Of a DNA stretch of 64,000 nt, positions 44,181 to 53,565 are shown in pieces (within the stretch, counting starts at the first letter, position 1; the number at the start of each line of letters is the position of its first letter). Under the pieces are notes generated by a model, which saw only the letters and a program-made list of their open reading frames with translations, did not search any database and was not told where the DNA came from. Source of the stretch: Calothrix brevissima NIES-22 (GTDB lineage: Bacteria > Cyanobacteriota > Cyanobacteriia > Cyanobacteriales > Nostocaceae). The stretch is from contig NZ_AP018207.1 in NCBI RefSeq assembly GCF_002367995.1, positions 3,223,083-3,287,082 of the forward strand, read 5' to 3'. The translations under genes were made by a program, and so were the position numbers.

Positions 44181-46382
44181 ATGAGTAAGCAGCTAGACAA
44201 GCGTCTTGTAAAGTTCATATCTGGACTGAAAAAATCGCTTCGTCGAGGAAATAGGGAATTAATTACCGCCTCCTGCGTTGCAGTCTGCATCTTGCTTGTA
44301 CGCTCTATTGGATTATTTCAATCTTTAGAATTGTCAGCTTTAGATCAATTGTTTCGCTTACGTCCAGAAGATCCGCTAGATGAGCGGATTACGATTGTCG
44401 CGATTGATGAAGCTTCTTTACGCTATGTTGGGACTTGGCCAATTCCAGATAATGTAATTGCCCAGTTGTTACAAAAATTAAAAACTTCTAACCCCCGTGC
44501 TATTGGTTTAGATATATACCGCGATTTACCAGTAGAACCTGGTTATGAAAATTTGGTGAAAGCTTATAAATCGATGCCAAATTTAATTGGTATTGAACAA
44601 CTAGCAAATAATAAAAATGCCAGTGTTTTACCGCCATCGGTGCTGAATCAACTCAATCGCGTGGGCTTTAATAATGTGATCTATGACATTGATGGCAAAA
44701 TACGTCGTAGTTTGTTGTATTGGCATATCCATAATCAGGCACATGAAAGTTTTGCGTTGAAATTGGCTTTATTGTATTTAAAGTCCTATGGCATTAGTCC
44801 GCAAACTGCAATGAATAACTCTGAGTATTTGCAGTTAGGTAAGGCAGTATTTACGAGATTTCAGGCTAATGATGGTGGCTATGTGGGTGCTGATGATAAA
44901 GGCTACCAAATTTTGTCTAACTTTCCTAAATTTAGCTGTCCTAATCTATCAAAAGAATCTTGTAGTTTCCGCCAAGTATCGATGCGGGATGTGCTAGAGA
45001 ACAAAATATCCAAAAGCTTGTTTAGCGATCGCATTGTCCTGATTGGTTCTACTGCTCCTAGTCTCCAAGATTTTGTCTTTGTACCGCAATCCAGTGACTT
45101 TATGGGTGCAGTTAAACCGATCGCAGGTATTGAACTGCAAGCCCATTTTATCAATGACTTAATTGCGGCTGCTGTGGATGGAAGACCCTTACTAAAAGTT
45201 TGGACTAAGCTATGGGAATCTTTGTGGATTTTTGCATGGTCTTATCTAGGATCTGTGATAGCATGGCGCATCCGACATTCCAGCAGAAGCTTAATGAGTA
45301 TTGTAGTTTGTTTCTTGTTATTAATGCTATCGGTCTATTGTGCTTTTTTGCTTGGTTGGTGGATACCATTTGTGCCTGCACTGCTGAGTTTTGGAACTTC
45401 AGCTATGTGGATTATCCGTTATTTTGCTTACATGCAAGAAGAGTTAAAACGCTCGAAAGAGTTTTTACAACAAGTTATTAACACAATTCCCGATCCGGTT
45501 TTTGTCAAAAATGAACAACATCAGTGGATTGTTTTAAATGAAGCTTATTGTCGATTGATTGGTTATCCAAATCAGTTATTAACCGAAAAGTCAGATTATG
45601 ACTTTTTTCCCAAGCATGAAGCGGATGTATTTCGTCACCAAGATCAAATGGTTTTTCAGTCGCATCAACCGCAAGAAAGTGAAGAAGAGTTTACTGATGC
45701 TTATGGTAGAACTCATCTGATTGCTACTAAGCGATCGTTTCATAAAGATGCGGCTGGAAATTATTTTTTAGTTGGGGTAATTCGCGATATCACTAAGCGT
45801 AAATTGCGGGAGGAAGAACTCCAGCGTACTGCTGATGAATTATCCAAATCTAATAGTGAATTAAAACGTAAAGAAGACCATCTACGTTATTTGGCATATC
45901 ACGATCCCTTAACTGGTCTTTCTAATCGTAAATTTTTCTTAGAACAACTTCATGAATCTTTAGATTGGGCAGAAAATAATAATTTGTTATTAGGGCTATT
46001 GTTTATCGATCTCGATGGCTTTAAACAAGTTAATGATACTCTAGGGCATGAAATTGGCGATCGCTTGTTAGTCACAGTCGGACAAAGACTCAGCAATTGC
46101 TTGCGGGGTAGCGATACTGTCTCGCGCTTGGGTGGTGATGAATTTACGGTAATTGTCAGAGCAATTCCTAATATCCAAGTAGCTGCAAAAGTTGCAGAAA
46201 AAATTCTCGGGACGATTACAGAACCAATTGTGCTGGATGAGTATACTACCAGAGTTTCCGCGAGTATTGGCATCAGTATCTATCCGCTTAACAGCCAGGA
46301 CAGTGAAAACTTGATTAAACAGGCGGATACTGCTATGTACCGAGCTAAGAATCTTGGTAAAAACCGTTATGAGTTTGCGTGA
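44181..46382 (+). CDS. CHASE2-PAS-GGDEF diguanylate cyclase
   Basis: A 733-residue membrane receptor making cyclic-di-GMP. One membrane helix near the start (TASCVAVCILLV), an extracytoplasmic CHASE2 domain (LDQLFRLRPEDPLDERITIVAID onwards), then three helices, a PAS domain (VINTIPDPVFVKNEQHQWIV...VGVIRDITKR) and a GGDEF domain. The active site GGDEF is intact and an RGSD inhibitory (I-site) motif precedes it by five residues, so product inhibition is expected. The ligand of CHASE2 is unknown. Start choice is ATG 44181, 8 bases after AGCAGG; ATG 44175 and TTG 44109 are alternatives. Confidence 0.9.
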   Translation: MSKQLDKRLVKFISGLKKSLRRGNRELITASCVAVCILLVRSIGLFQSLELSALDQLFRLRPEDPLDERITIVAIDEASLRYVGTWPIPDNVIAQLLQKLKTSNPRAIGLDIYRDLPVEPGYENLVKAYKSMPNLIGIEQLANNKNASVLPPSVLNQLNRVGFNNVIYDIDGKIRRSLLYWHIHNQAHESFALKLALLYLKSYGISPQTAMNNSEYLQLGKAVFTRFQANDGGYVGADDKGYQILSNFPKFSCPNLSKESCSFRQVSMRDVLENKISKSLFSDRIVLIGSTAPSLQDFVFVPQSSDFMGAVKPIAGIELQAHFINDLIAAAVDGRPLLKVWTKLWESLWIFAWSYLGSVIAWRIRHSSRSLMSIVVCFLLLMLSVYCAFLLGWWIPFVPALLSFGTSAMWIIRYFAYMQEELKRSKEFLQQVINTIPDPVFVKNEQHQWIVLNEAYCRLIGYPNQLLTEKSDYDFFPKHEADVFRHQDQMVFQSHQPQESEEEFTDAYGRTHLIATKRSFHKDAAGNYFLVGVIRDITKRKLREEELQRTADELSKSNSELKRKEDHLRYLAYHDPLTGLSNRKFFLEQLHESLDWAENNNLLLGLLFIDLDGFKQVNDTLGHEIGDRLLVTVGQRLSNCLRGSDTVSRLGGDEFTVIVRAIPNIQVAAKVAEKILGTITEPIVLDEYTTRVSASIGISIYPLNSQDSENLIKQADTAMYRAKNLGKNRYEFA

Positions 46383-47072
46383 TTTTTCCAGTAGAGCGGT
46401 GAGATTATTTGTCATTTGTCATTCTTACAAAGTTCTGAGCGCCGGAAGCCGGCGCTCAGACTTTGCGCTTTGTCATTTTTCATTGGTAAGGGTTTCAGGC
46501 GTTTAACATGAGATAAACCTCCTTGAACCGAACTGACGTTAATTACAAAGGAGTGTTGAAAAACTAGCCTGACTGTGATTTTATCAGGACATATACTGAA
46601 AATATAATTTTTGTTGATAATATTTTTACTAAAAATTTTTCGTTGACAATGAGTTGAAGATGGCAACACAGGTAGTTTGAAGTAGAGATTTAGCCATCGT
46701 AACTCTGGAAAAATTTCTGAAAATGAGAGACTTTTTGCTGAATTGAGATAATTTTCCTCACTTTGTTATTCATCTCGCAGAGGTTTTAGATACAAATATT
46801 AAGATTGTATTAATTTTAACTAACTTAGTAAAAATTTGTGCTGAGGTGATAGTTCAAAATCTCTAACTTTAGACCGATGTTATATACAGAACCAAAATAG
46901 TATTTCTATAAATCGAATCGATTTAATTGAGGACACCCAAACATCGATTCAGCAGATGATAATAAGTGTTTTTTCTCAGTAAATTTCATTACTACAAATA
47001 AAAAATTAACTAAATTTTAATATTTTTCTGAGACAATAAGTATATCTACCGTTTAGAGAATAGAGAACAACC
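46383..47072. other. A/T-rich intergenic region with one strong hairpin
   Basis: About 690 bases between the diguanylate cyclase gene and a small exported-protein gene. Besides the hairpin at 46434-46460 I see only A/T-rich sequence with no open frame resembling a protein. The promoter of the small gene must lie in its right part. Confidence 0.5.
46434..46460. repeat. 12-bp G/C-rich hairpin after the GGDEF gene
   Basis: Arms TCTGAGCGCCGG and CCGGCGCTCAGA pair perfectly around a 3-base loop, 52 bases after the stop codon. The stem is strong enough to end transcription, but only a weak CTTTGCGCTTTG tract follows instead of a T-run. It could also be a dispersed palindrome. Confidence 0.55.
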
Positions 47073-47351
47073 ATGAAAAGTGAAACGGCGAATTTACCTA
47101 GATCGGTGACTAATAATTTAAGAATTACTAGTCTTGCCATATTATTGATCGGTGTTTACTTAACAATTCCCAAGACTGCTACTACTACAGCTGCTTTGAG
47201 CGAGATGAGCATGAATCAGTTTAGTCATAGTAGTGAAAATATAACTGAAAATATAACTATGGCAGAAGCTAATTCTTGGGAATTAGCAAAAACTTATACA
47301 CCACCGAACTATGGAGGGCCTGACAGCCAGTACGGTAGCGGTACGCGCTAA
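47073..47351 (+). CDS. Small exported or membrane protein with conserved C-terminal motif
   Basis: A 92-residue protein: basic N-terminus, one hydrophobic segment at about 17-34 (ITSLAILLIGVYLTI, possibly a signal peptide), a Ser/Asn/Glu-rich middle and the C-terminus TYTPPNYGGPDSQYGSGTR. I recall similar TPPxxGGPxxxxGSGTR endings on small proteins of filamentous cyanobacteria with unknown role; this is unverified. It lies downstream of a CHASE2 sensor gene on the same strand, but nearly 700 bases away. Confidence 0.6.
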   Translation: MKSETANLPRSVTNNLRITSLAILLIGVYLTIPKTATTTAALSEMSMNQFSHSSENITENITMAEANSWELAKTYTPPNYGGPDSQYGSGTR

Positions 47352-47522
47352 ATTAGTCAAAGTTATAGAATTGAAGCTGAGTAAGCATATAATCTACAAC
47401 TCAATCAAATATCAAAAGACATAAATTTGGATCGATGCTGGCAAAATGCTGCTTCACCCCACATCTAAGCAGCAAGCAAGAGTGCAAGTTAAAAGAATTG
47501 GCGAAATATGGCGGAAAAATTC

Positions 47523-49202
47523 CTAATAGTTTAAATTCGGAGATTTCCACCAATGGGATGTTTGTATAAGGGTATGAGCTTGCCAATCCAAGTCTGTGTC
47601 TGGATAATCTGAGCGGTAGTGTCCGCCCCGGCTTTCAGTTCTAAAAACAGCGCTTTTGAGAATTAAATCGGCTACATCTAGCAAATTACGAGTTTCTGCC
47701 CAGAGGCGCAATTGTCGTTCTACATCTGGTAGTTTTAAACGGGCTGGTGCTAATGGATTTAAAGATAGCAGGAATTGACTCAAAGGTAGGGCAGCAAAAT
47801 CTCGTTGCCAGGATTCTACAGTAGTAATGGCGGCTTCTAAGCCTGATTGCGATCGCGAAATGCCGGCACTTTGCCAAACTAAACGCGGTAATTTCTGTCT
47901 CAGCACTTCTATATGTAGTTGCTGTCTTTGCCAATCATCAGTTTCTGTCTGAAATTCGCGGATTGGTAACTCTGTTATCTCTGATGGTAACTGCTCAAAA
48001 GACAAATCGAGATTAGCCATTTGTGCGCCAAAGACAATACATTCTAACAGGGAATTGCTGGCTAAACGATTGGCTCCATGTACTCCTGTACTCGCTGTTT
48101 CTCCCACAGCGTACAAACCAGGAATATTGGTGCGATTCATCAAATCTGTAACAATTCCCCCCATCCAGTAATGAGCAGCAGGGGCTACAGGTATGGGTTC
48201 TGTGAAAACATCAATTCCCCAATGTTGACAAACTTTGATGATGTTGGGAAAGCGATGACGAATTTTTTCTGCGGGGATGGGGCGCATATCTAACCAGACA
48301 TAGGCTGTGGCTGGATCGGCGGAAGTTCGCTGCAAATGGCTAAAAATAGCTCTACTAACTACATCGCGCGGTGCAAGTTCCCCTTGTGGATGGTAATCAA
48401 AGACAAACCGCCTTCCTTCGTTGTCAACTAGGTGTGCGCCTTCACCGCGTACAGCTTCACTAATGAGAAAGCGATCGGCTCCTGGTTTGGTGAGAGCTGT
48501 AGGATGAAATTGCACAAATTCTAAGTCGCGGAGTACAGCACCAGCACGAGATGCGATCGCAACTCCATCTCCCGTACTCACAGCCGGGTTAGTAGTTTGA
48601 GCAAATACCTGTCCGCCGCCACCAGTTGCTAAAATTACTGCTTTAGCTTGAATCCAGTGAATTTCGCCTTGATAAAATAGGCTAATTCCTTGAACGCGCT
48701 CGCCTTGGGGCGTCATCCATAAACTTAAAGCCAAAGCCTGCTGAATCACCTGAATATTGGGGCGTCGCAGTACTTGGGCTGTTAAAGTAGTAATGACTTC
48801 TCGACCTGTGGTGTCAGCAGCATGAAGCACCCGATTACGAGAATGGGCAGCTTCTAAAGTTAAAGCTAAAGTACTACCATGACGGTCAAAAGCTACCCCC
48901 AATTCCACTAGAGATTGAATGCAACTAGGGGCGTGTTCGGCGAGGAATTCTACAGCAGAGCGATCGCATAAACCTGCGCCAGCCCGCATGGTGTCTTCAA
49001 TATGTAACTTGGGAGAATCTTCAGGAGCGATCGCGGCGGCGATACCACCTTGTGCCCAATCACTGGCAGACAAAGCCACTGTTTCTTTGGTAATTATACC
49101 GACTCGTAATGAATCTGGTAAACACAGTGCCGTATACAGTCCTGCGGCACCTGCACCAACTACTAAGACATCAAATTGTCTAGAAATATCTATTTGCGAC
49201 AA
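47523..49202 (-). CDS. nadB: L-aspartate oxidase
   Basis: The FAD enzyme oxidising L-aspartate to iminoaspartate, first step of NAD synthesis. The 559-residue protein has the dinucleotide-binding VLVVGAGAAGLYTALCL, SASDWAQGGIAAAI, the active-site region LVDNEGRRFVFDYHPQGELAPRDVVSRAI and ALAPARLK-type C-terminal helices. Its partner nadA is not in the window. TTG at 49202 begins the conserved MSQIDISRQFDVLV and no in-frame ATG lies nearer. Confidence 0.93.
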   Translation of the reverse strand: MSQIDISRQFDVLVVGAGAAGLYTALCLPDSLRVGIITKETVALSASDWAQGGIAAAIAPEDSPKLHIEDTMRAGAGLCDRSAVEFLAEHAPSCIQSLVELGVAFDRHGSTLALTLEAAHSRNRVLHAADTTGREVITTLTAQVLRRPNIQVIQQALALSLWMTPQGERVQGISLFYQGEIHWIQAKAVILATGGGGQVFAQTTNPAVSTGDGVAIASRAGAVLRDLEFVQFHPTALTKPGADRFLISEAVRGEGAHLVDNEGRRFVFDYHPQGELAPRDVVSRAIFSHLQRTSADPATAYVWLDMRPIPAEKIRHRFPNIIKVCQHWGIDVFTEPIPVAPAAHYWMGGIVTDLMNRTNIPGLYAVGETASTGVHGANRLASNSLLECIVFGAQMANLDLSFEQLPSEITELPIREFQTETDDWQRQQLHIEVLRQKLPRLVWQSAGISRSQSGLEAAITTVESWQRDFAALPLSQFLLSLNPLAPARLKLPDVERQLRLWAETRNLLDVADLILKSAVFRTESRGGHYRSDYPDTDLDWQAHTLIQTSHWWKSPNLNY

Positions 49203-49352
49203 GGTAAAAGATTGAGGGCGAAGGGGAGAAATCGAGAAAGTAGGAGAAGGGTAAAAGCAGAAATTTCCCGCTCATACCCATCTCTCAGCAGAAAACGCTA
49301 CTTCTTGACAGCAGAAGCAGCTTGTGATTTAGCAAATTAGCTAAAATTGCAA

Positions 49353-49802
49353 TTATCTATAGATGCCGTTGTTAAAACGATCATCTCCTTCATTGAAAGC
49401 AGGTTCAAATTCTGTCACTGTAAATTTATCTAAATTGGCTTGCAAGGTTTGTTTTTGGCGATCGCTCAATCCGGGAAGATCCAAGACATCCTCTACATTT
49501 TTGTAAGGAGCATTCTTGATGATTTTCTTAGCTAGGGTAGGATACAAACCTGGGTACTGTTGAAAAGCACGGACGTTGGTATTGTTTAAATCAATTTTTT
49601 TACCAAATTCCGTTGCTAGTTTAGCGTCTGCACGATTTTGCTTTTCAATTGCCAAAATTGGCATTTGGGGCAAAGTTAGACTATTGAAACTAGCAGCTTG
49701 GGCGCTTTGAGTAGTTCCCAGCCATCCCCAACAACCAAGCAACAAGCTAAATACTGTTAATAAACGCACCAATCCTTTCACGATTTTTCTACCTCTTTTC
49801 AT
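49353..49802 (-). CDS. psbU: Photosystem II extrinsic protein U (12 kDa)
   Basis: A lumenal photosystem II subunit that stabilises the oxygen-evolving Mn4CaO5 cluster. The 149-residue precursor has a Sec-type signal peptide ending SAQAAS and a mature part with two helix-hairpin-helix-like units: [24 protein letters not shown] and [21 protein letters not shown] at 49802 is chosen; a TTG one codon upstream is less likely. Confidence 0.95.
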   Translation of the reverse strand: MKRGRKIVKGLVRLLTVFSLLLGCWGWLGTTQSAQAASFNSLTLPQMPILAIEKQNRADAKLATEFGKKIDLNNTNVRAFQQYPGLYPTLAKKIIKNAPYKNVEDVLDLPGLSDRQKQTLQANLDKFTVTEFEPAFNEGDDRFNNGIYR

Positions 49803-50330
49803 CAAACGGAAATAAAAGCTTTAAGCTCACAGATGTCAACAGTCGCTAGTTCATAGTCAGTAGTTTTGACGTTTGAACAACAGCCACGCGCCAAAGTCAA
49901 TGGCTCCTAAAGTCGCCCTAGCTAAGGGTAGTGACTGTTTTTTGACTCTTGAATACAATCTGTTTGCCTAATCAACACACAGCAGTCATCAGAAACTAAT
50001 ATACAGCTTATTAATATCCACAATATTGACTGTTACTGGCTTTCCCCTGACATTTGCAAAAAGTTTTCTAAAGTAGGGCTTGGATAAGAGGGAGATAAAG
50101 GGATGAGGGGGATGAGCCAGCAGTCTCGATGAAAATTTTTTTATCGCTATGTATTAAAAGAAGGGAAGGGGGGGAGGACAAGGGGGACAAGGGAAGGGGG
50201 ACAAGGAGGACAAGGAGGACAAGGGGGACAAGGAAGACAAGGGAGAAATAAATCTAGCCCCATGCCCCATGACGCCACTTGCTTCAAGCCGGGAGACCCG
50301 TCCAACGCAGTGGCTCCCCCATGCCCCTAA
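49803..50330. other. Intergenic region upstream of psbU, with tandem GGGGGACAA repeats
   Basis: About 530 bases. The part nearest psbU should hold its promoter (minus strand). At about 50165-50245 there are eight or so GGGGGACAA/GGAGGACAA nonamers, then a GCTTCAAGCCGGGAGACCCG segment belonging to another dispersed repeat. No gene is apparent. Confidence 0.6.
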
Positions 50331-50804
50331 TTAATGGGTATGTTGTGCTTCCTGTTCCAGTGCTACTCGTTCTCGCGTCCAGCCATCAATAGCGTCACCC
50401 AAGGCGGTAGTTAAATTGTTACGGGTTTGAGCGTGGTTATCTTGCTCGGTTTTCAAAGCTTGCAATAGGCGATCGCGTTCTTGAATAACGGTGAGTAATT
50501 TACTTTTCAATTCCTCCACCGATTCGAGTTGTGCAATTTCTTGTTGGATAGCGGTGACTGCTGTAGCATCAGGAAGTGCGCCTGTATCCAAACCTTGGAG
50601 TTTTTGCAGTTCCGCTTTGAGAGATGCGATCGCCTGTTGCGAGAGTTGAGTATCGGTACGTCGTTGTTCTGCTTCTGTGTTATAGAGTTTTCGCCACTTT
50701 TGGGCACTTTCCCAAGCTGCATCGCGATCGCGCTCAATTGCGGCTACTTGGTCTCTTAAAGACTGAATCTCATTCAACCATTGTGTAGTTAGATCTTGAC
50801 TCAT
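50331..50804 (-). CDS. Conserved coiled-coil protein
   Basis: A 157-residue soluble protein almost entirely helical: IQSLRDQVAAIERDRDAAW, AESAQKWRKLYNTEAEQ-like region, then two long heptad segments (IASLKAELQKLQGL and QQEIAQLESVEELKSKLLTV). It lacks a signal peptide or known catalytic motif. It resembles cyanobacterial coiled-coil hypothetical proteins; no function is known. Upstream is a repeat-laden spacer shared with the divergent YihY gene. Confidence 0.6.
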   Translation of the reverse strand: MSQDLTTQWLNEIQSLRDQVAAIERDRDAAWESAQKWRKLYNTEAEQRRTDTQLSQQAIASLKAELQKLQGLDTGALPDATAVTAIQQEIAQLESVEELKSKLLTVIQERDRLLQALKTEQDNHAQTRNNLTTALGDAIDGWTRERVALEQEAQHTH

Positions 50805-50917
50805 AGTGATTTTTGATTAGTCAATAGTCAATAGTCATTTGTCATTGGTCATTTGTCATTTGTCAATAGTTAGAGAGCAGAGACGCGATGAACCCTTGTC
50901 TGTACAATTCTTAATTG

Positions 50918-51020
50918 TCCCCCTTGTCCCCCTTGTCCCCCTTGTCCCCCTTGTCCTCCTTGTCTTCCTTGTCCCCCTTGTCTCCCTTGTCCCCCTTGTA
51001 TCCCTTCCCTTCCCTTCCCT
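50918..51020. repeat. Tandem CCCTTGTCC nonamers
   Basis: About ten units of CCCCTTGTC and close variants, followed by TTCCCTTCCC, run up to 15 bases before the start codon of the YihY gene. Translated frames (VPLVPLVPL..., QGGQGGQGG...) come from the repeat. The array would be in the leader or promoter of YihY. Confidence 0.8.
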
Positions 51021-51034
51021 AGAACTACCAAACT

Positions 51035-51934
51035 ATGTATCAGTCGCGTTTTATCCGCTTCTTTCGCCACCTCACATGGCGCAATCTTAAGAGAACTTTT
51101 GCGCGGACGATAGAAAGGCGACTTTTGGGACTGGCTTCGGAAATTGCTTTTAACGCTATGCTGTCGCTATTTCCGGCTATTCTGGCTTTTGTCACGGCGA
51201 TTGGTTTATTTGCAGACTCTTTGCAAGATACCTTTAGACAACTTTTGGTGCAGTTAAGTCAAATTGCACCGCAAGAGGCGCTGGTTCTCATTAGTGATTT
51301 TGCGACAACAGAAATCGCTAATTCTAAAAATAGCGGCTTGTTTTCTCTCAGTTTTGCGATCGCTATTTGGACGGCTTCCGGGGCGGTAAGTACTGCAATG
51401 ACAGCTTTGGATCAAATTCATCAAGTTCCCCCTGAGAAAATGCGTCCCTTTTGGAAAGCCAAGCTAATTTCTTTAGGATTAACCATTGGTAATATTTTGC
51501 TGTTAGTCTTAGCCTCATTTTTAGTCTTTATCAGTGACCTAATTTTAAGACTGGTAGTCCGCGAAAGTCCTTTGTTAATTTTCTTATTTGATGTTTGGGA
51601 ACTGTTACGCTGGCCTTTAGCTTTAAGTATTGTTGCCTTTGCCTTTGGCTTTGTCTATCGCTATGGCCCTAGTGTTTGGAATCCTGGTACGCCAATGATG
51701 CCTGGAGCTAGTTTAGCAGCTATTTTTTGGGCAATTTTATCGGCTCTATTTCGGCTTTATGTCGCTAATTTTGGTAACTATAATAAAGTTTATGGTGCAG
51801 TGGGGGCGGTCATTGTTTTAATGCTGTGGTTATGGATGAGTGCGGTTGTGCTTCTGGTTGGCGATCAATTAAACGTTACAGTAGGAGAAGATATGCGCTC
51901 TCGAAAAGCTGAAACTTTTCTTAAAAAAGATTAA
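51035..51934 (+). CDS. YihY/BrkB family membrane protein
   Basis: A 299-residue protein with six hydrophobic segments. Family signatures: LGLASEIAFNAMLSLFPAIL near residue 30 and VYGAVGAVIVLMLWLWMSAVVLLVGDQLN near the C-terminus. The family was once called ribonuclease BN, which is now known to be wrong; the role is unknown, possibly transport. It begins a plus-strand run with DUF4112, hydrolase and methyltransferase genes. Confidence 0.87.
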   Translation: MYQSRFIRFFRHLTWRNLKRTFARTIERRLLGLASEIAFNAMLSLFPAILAFVTAIGLFADSLQDTFRQLLVQLSQIAPQEALVLISDFATTEIANSKNSGLFSLSFAIAIWTASGAVSTAMTALDQIHQVPPEKMRPFWKAKLISLGLTIGNILLLVLASFLVFISDLILRLVVRESPLLIFLFDVWELLRWPLALSIVAFAFGFVYRYGPSVWNPGTPMMPGASLAAIFWAILSALFRLYVANFGNYNKVYGAVGAVIVLMLWLWMSAVVLLVGDQLNVTVGEDMRSRKAETFLKKD

Positions 51935-52036
51935 TTATTTGTTTTTATTTAATTATTAATTAGTTACAAATCTCTATATTGATTATTAGCCAAATTGCTG
52001 TAAATAATTATTAAACTTCCCAAAGCGATCGCACTC

Positions 52037-52543
52037 ATGCCTGATTTACCTTCTCGGTATCCGATAATTGAACCTGATGCTAAAGCACCTACTGTGAGAC
52101 GGCTACGTCAGATTAGTCGGCTCATGGATAACTTAATTACTATTCCTGGTACTCAGGTAGGTGTGGGGTTAGATCCAATTTTAGGATTATTACCAATTGG
52201 CGGTGATTTTTTAGGAGTGATACTTTCCTGCTACATTGTTCTAGAAGCCGCCCGCATCGGTGTATCTAGAGCGACTCTCGGGAGAATGGTAGTTAATATC
52301 ATCATCGATGGTTTAATCGGTACTTTCCCTGTGCTGGGAGACTTATTTGATTTTGCTTGGAAAGCAAATACACTAAATATTGAACTATTAGAAGAACATT
52401 TAAAATCTCCCCAACTAATGCAAAAAGCAGATAAGGGATTTATGTTACTTTTATTAATTGGATTAGTGCTAATTGCTATTGTCTTAGTTGTCTTGCCTAT
52501 AATAGTAATTAGATGGCTATGGCAAGCCTTAACAGGTAGTTAA
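52037..52543 (+). CDS. DUF4112 domain-containing membrane protein
   Basis: A 168-residue protein with the DUF4112 pattern: LRQISRLMDNLITIPGTQVGVGLDPILGLLPIGGDFLG, the long conserved D-P-I-L-G-L-x-P-x-x-G-D segment, and LIGTFPVLGDLFDFAWKAN, then a C-terminal hydrophobic helix (LLLLIGLVLIAIVLVVLP). Function unknown. It starts about 100 bases after the YihY stop. Confidence 0.85.
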   Translation: MPDLPSRYPIIEPDAKAPTVRRLRQISRLMDNLITIPGTQVGVGLDPILGLLPIGGDFLGVILSCYIVLEAARIGVSRATLGRMVVNIIIDGLIGTFPVLGDLFDFAWKANTLNIELLEEHLKSPQLMQKADKGFMLLLLIGLVLIAIVLVVLPIIVIRWLWQALTGS

Positions 52544-52558
52544 TTAACTGATAAATGA

Positions 52559-53494
52559 ATGAAAGATTGGTGGCAAGCGACTTTTCCTCAAGGGCGACAA
52601 AGCTTAATTATTACTGATACAAAAGGTTATCCTGTACAAATTTCTTACGGTGAAAAAGGTAAAGGTAAGCCGCTAATTTTATTACATGGCATGGGAAATT
52701 GGAGCTATAACTGGCGTTATAGTATAAATCCTTTATCTCAACATTGCCAGGTAATTTGTTTTGACGCTAAAGGTTATGGTTTCTCCGAAAAACCAGTATC
52801 AAGACGCGAAGATAACGGACATCAAATTATTGAACTAGCGCGAATCATTCAAGAACTGTGCGATGAACCACCTGTCATTGTTGCTGAATCTCTAGGTGGA
52901 TTAGTTGCTCTTTCTCTAGCCCAAGAATACCCCCATTTAGTCGGGCGGTTAATAGTAGTCAACGTGCCAATTTTTGCCGAAAAATTACCGCATTGGGCAA
53001 TGTTGATACTGGCACAAACACCAATAGAAATTATCGAAACTATTGACACTTTACGGCTGACATATTTATTAGCACCTCTATTTCGCGAAATTATGGCAAT
53101 GGAAAGACGACAGGTGCTATACGATCCGTCAGTATTAAGTCAAGAAGATATTTATTGGATAGCTTACCCTTTTATTGAATTTCCTGGCACTATCGTCAAA
53201 GTTGCTGAAGAATTACAAATAGCAGCCCGCGAAATTGCTAAATGGCAAGAAAAGAAACCTAATTTACTCAGTAAAATTCAAAGTAAATTAAGTGTGATTG
53301 AATGCCAAACTTTAATTTTATGGGGACAGCAAGATAGTTGGTTTCCTGCTAGTCATGCAGACAAATTACATAAATATATTCCTCATGCGAAATTACAAAT
53401 TCTGCCTAACTGCTGTCACGATGCATCGATAGGTTCTTCCCAAGAAGTAAATCAAGCGATAATTGAATTTCTTCAAGAAACTAATTTTTTGTAG
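52559..53494 (+). CDS. Alpha/beta hydrolase
   Basis: A 311-residue alpha/beta-fold enzyme. The oxyanion segment LHGMGNWSYNWRY, the nucleophile elbow AESLGGLVAL (Ser), the acid in LILWGQQDSWFP and the His in NCCHDASIGS give a complete catalytic triad. It starts 15 bases after DUF4112, so the two are likely co-transcribed. Substrate unknown; ester or haloalkane-type hydrolases share the fold. Confidence 0.85.
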   Translation: MKDWWQATFPQGRQSLIITDTKGYPVQISYGEKGKGKPLILLHGMGNWSYNWRYSINPLSQHCQVICFDAKGYGFSEKPVSRREDNGHQIIELARIIQELCDEPPVIVAESLGGLVALSLAQEYPHLVGRLIVVNVPIFAEKLPHWAMLILAQTPIEIIETIDTLRLTYLLAPLFREIMAMERRQVLYDPSVLSQEDIYWIAYPFIEFPGTIVKVAEELQIAAREIAKWQEKKPNLLSKIQSKLSVIECQTLILWGQQDSWFPASHADKLHKYIPHAKLQILPNCCHDASIGSSQEVNQAIIEFLQETNFL

Positions 53495-53565
53495 ACTGTT
53501 GAATTTGTAGATTGTCTGCTAAAAGCTTTATCCTGAGAAGACACCACACCACAAAATTAAGAGTT

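Noticed and set aside
29690-51005. Regularly repeated CCCAATG and GGGGGACAA units as possible CRISPR arrays
   Set aside because: Units are 7-9 bases, head to tail with no unique spacers, and there is no cas gene.
50839-51090. Frames PLVPLVPLV and QGGQGGQGG upstream of the YihY gene
   Set aside because: Tandem nonamer repeat, not protein.
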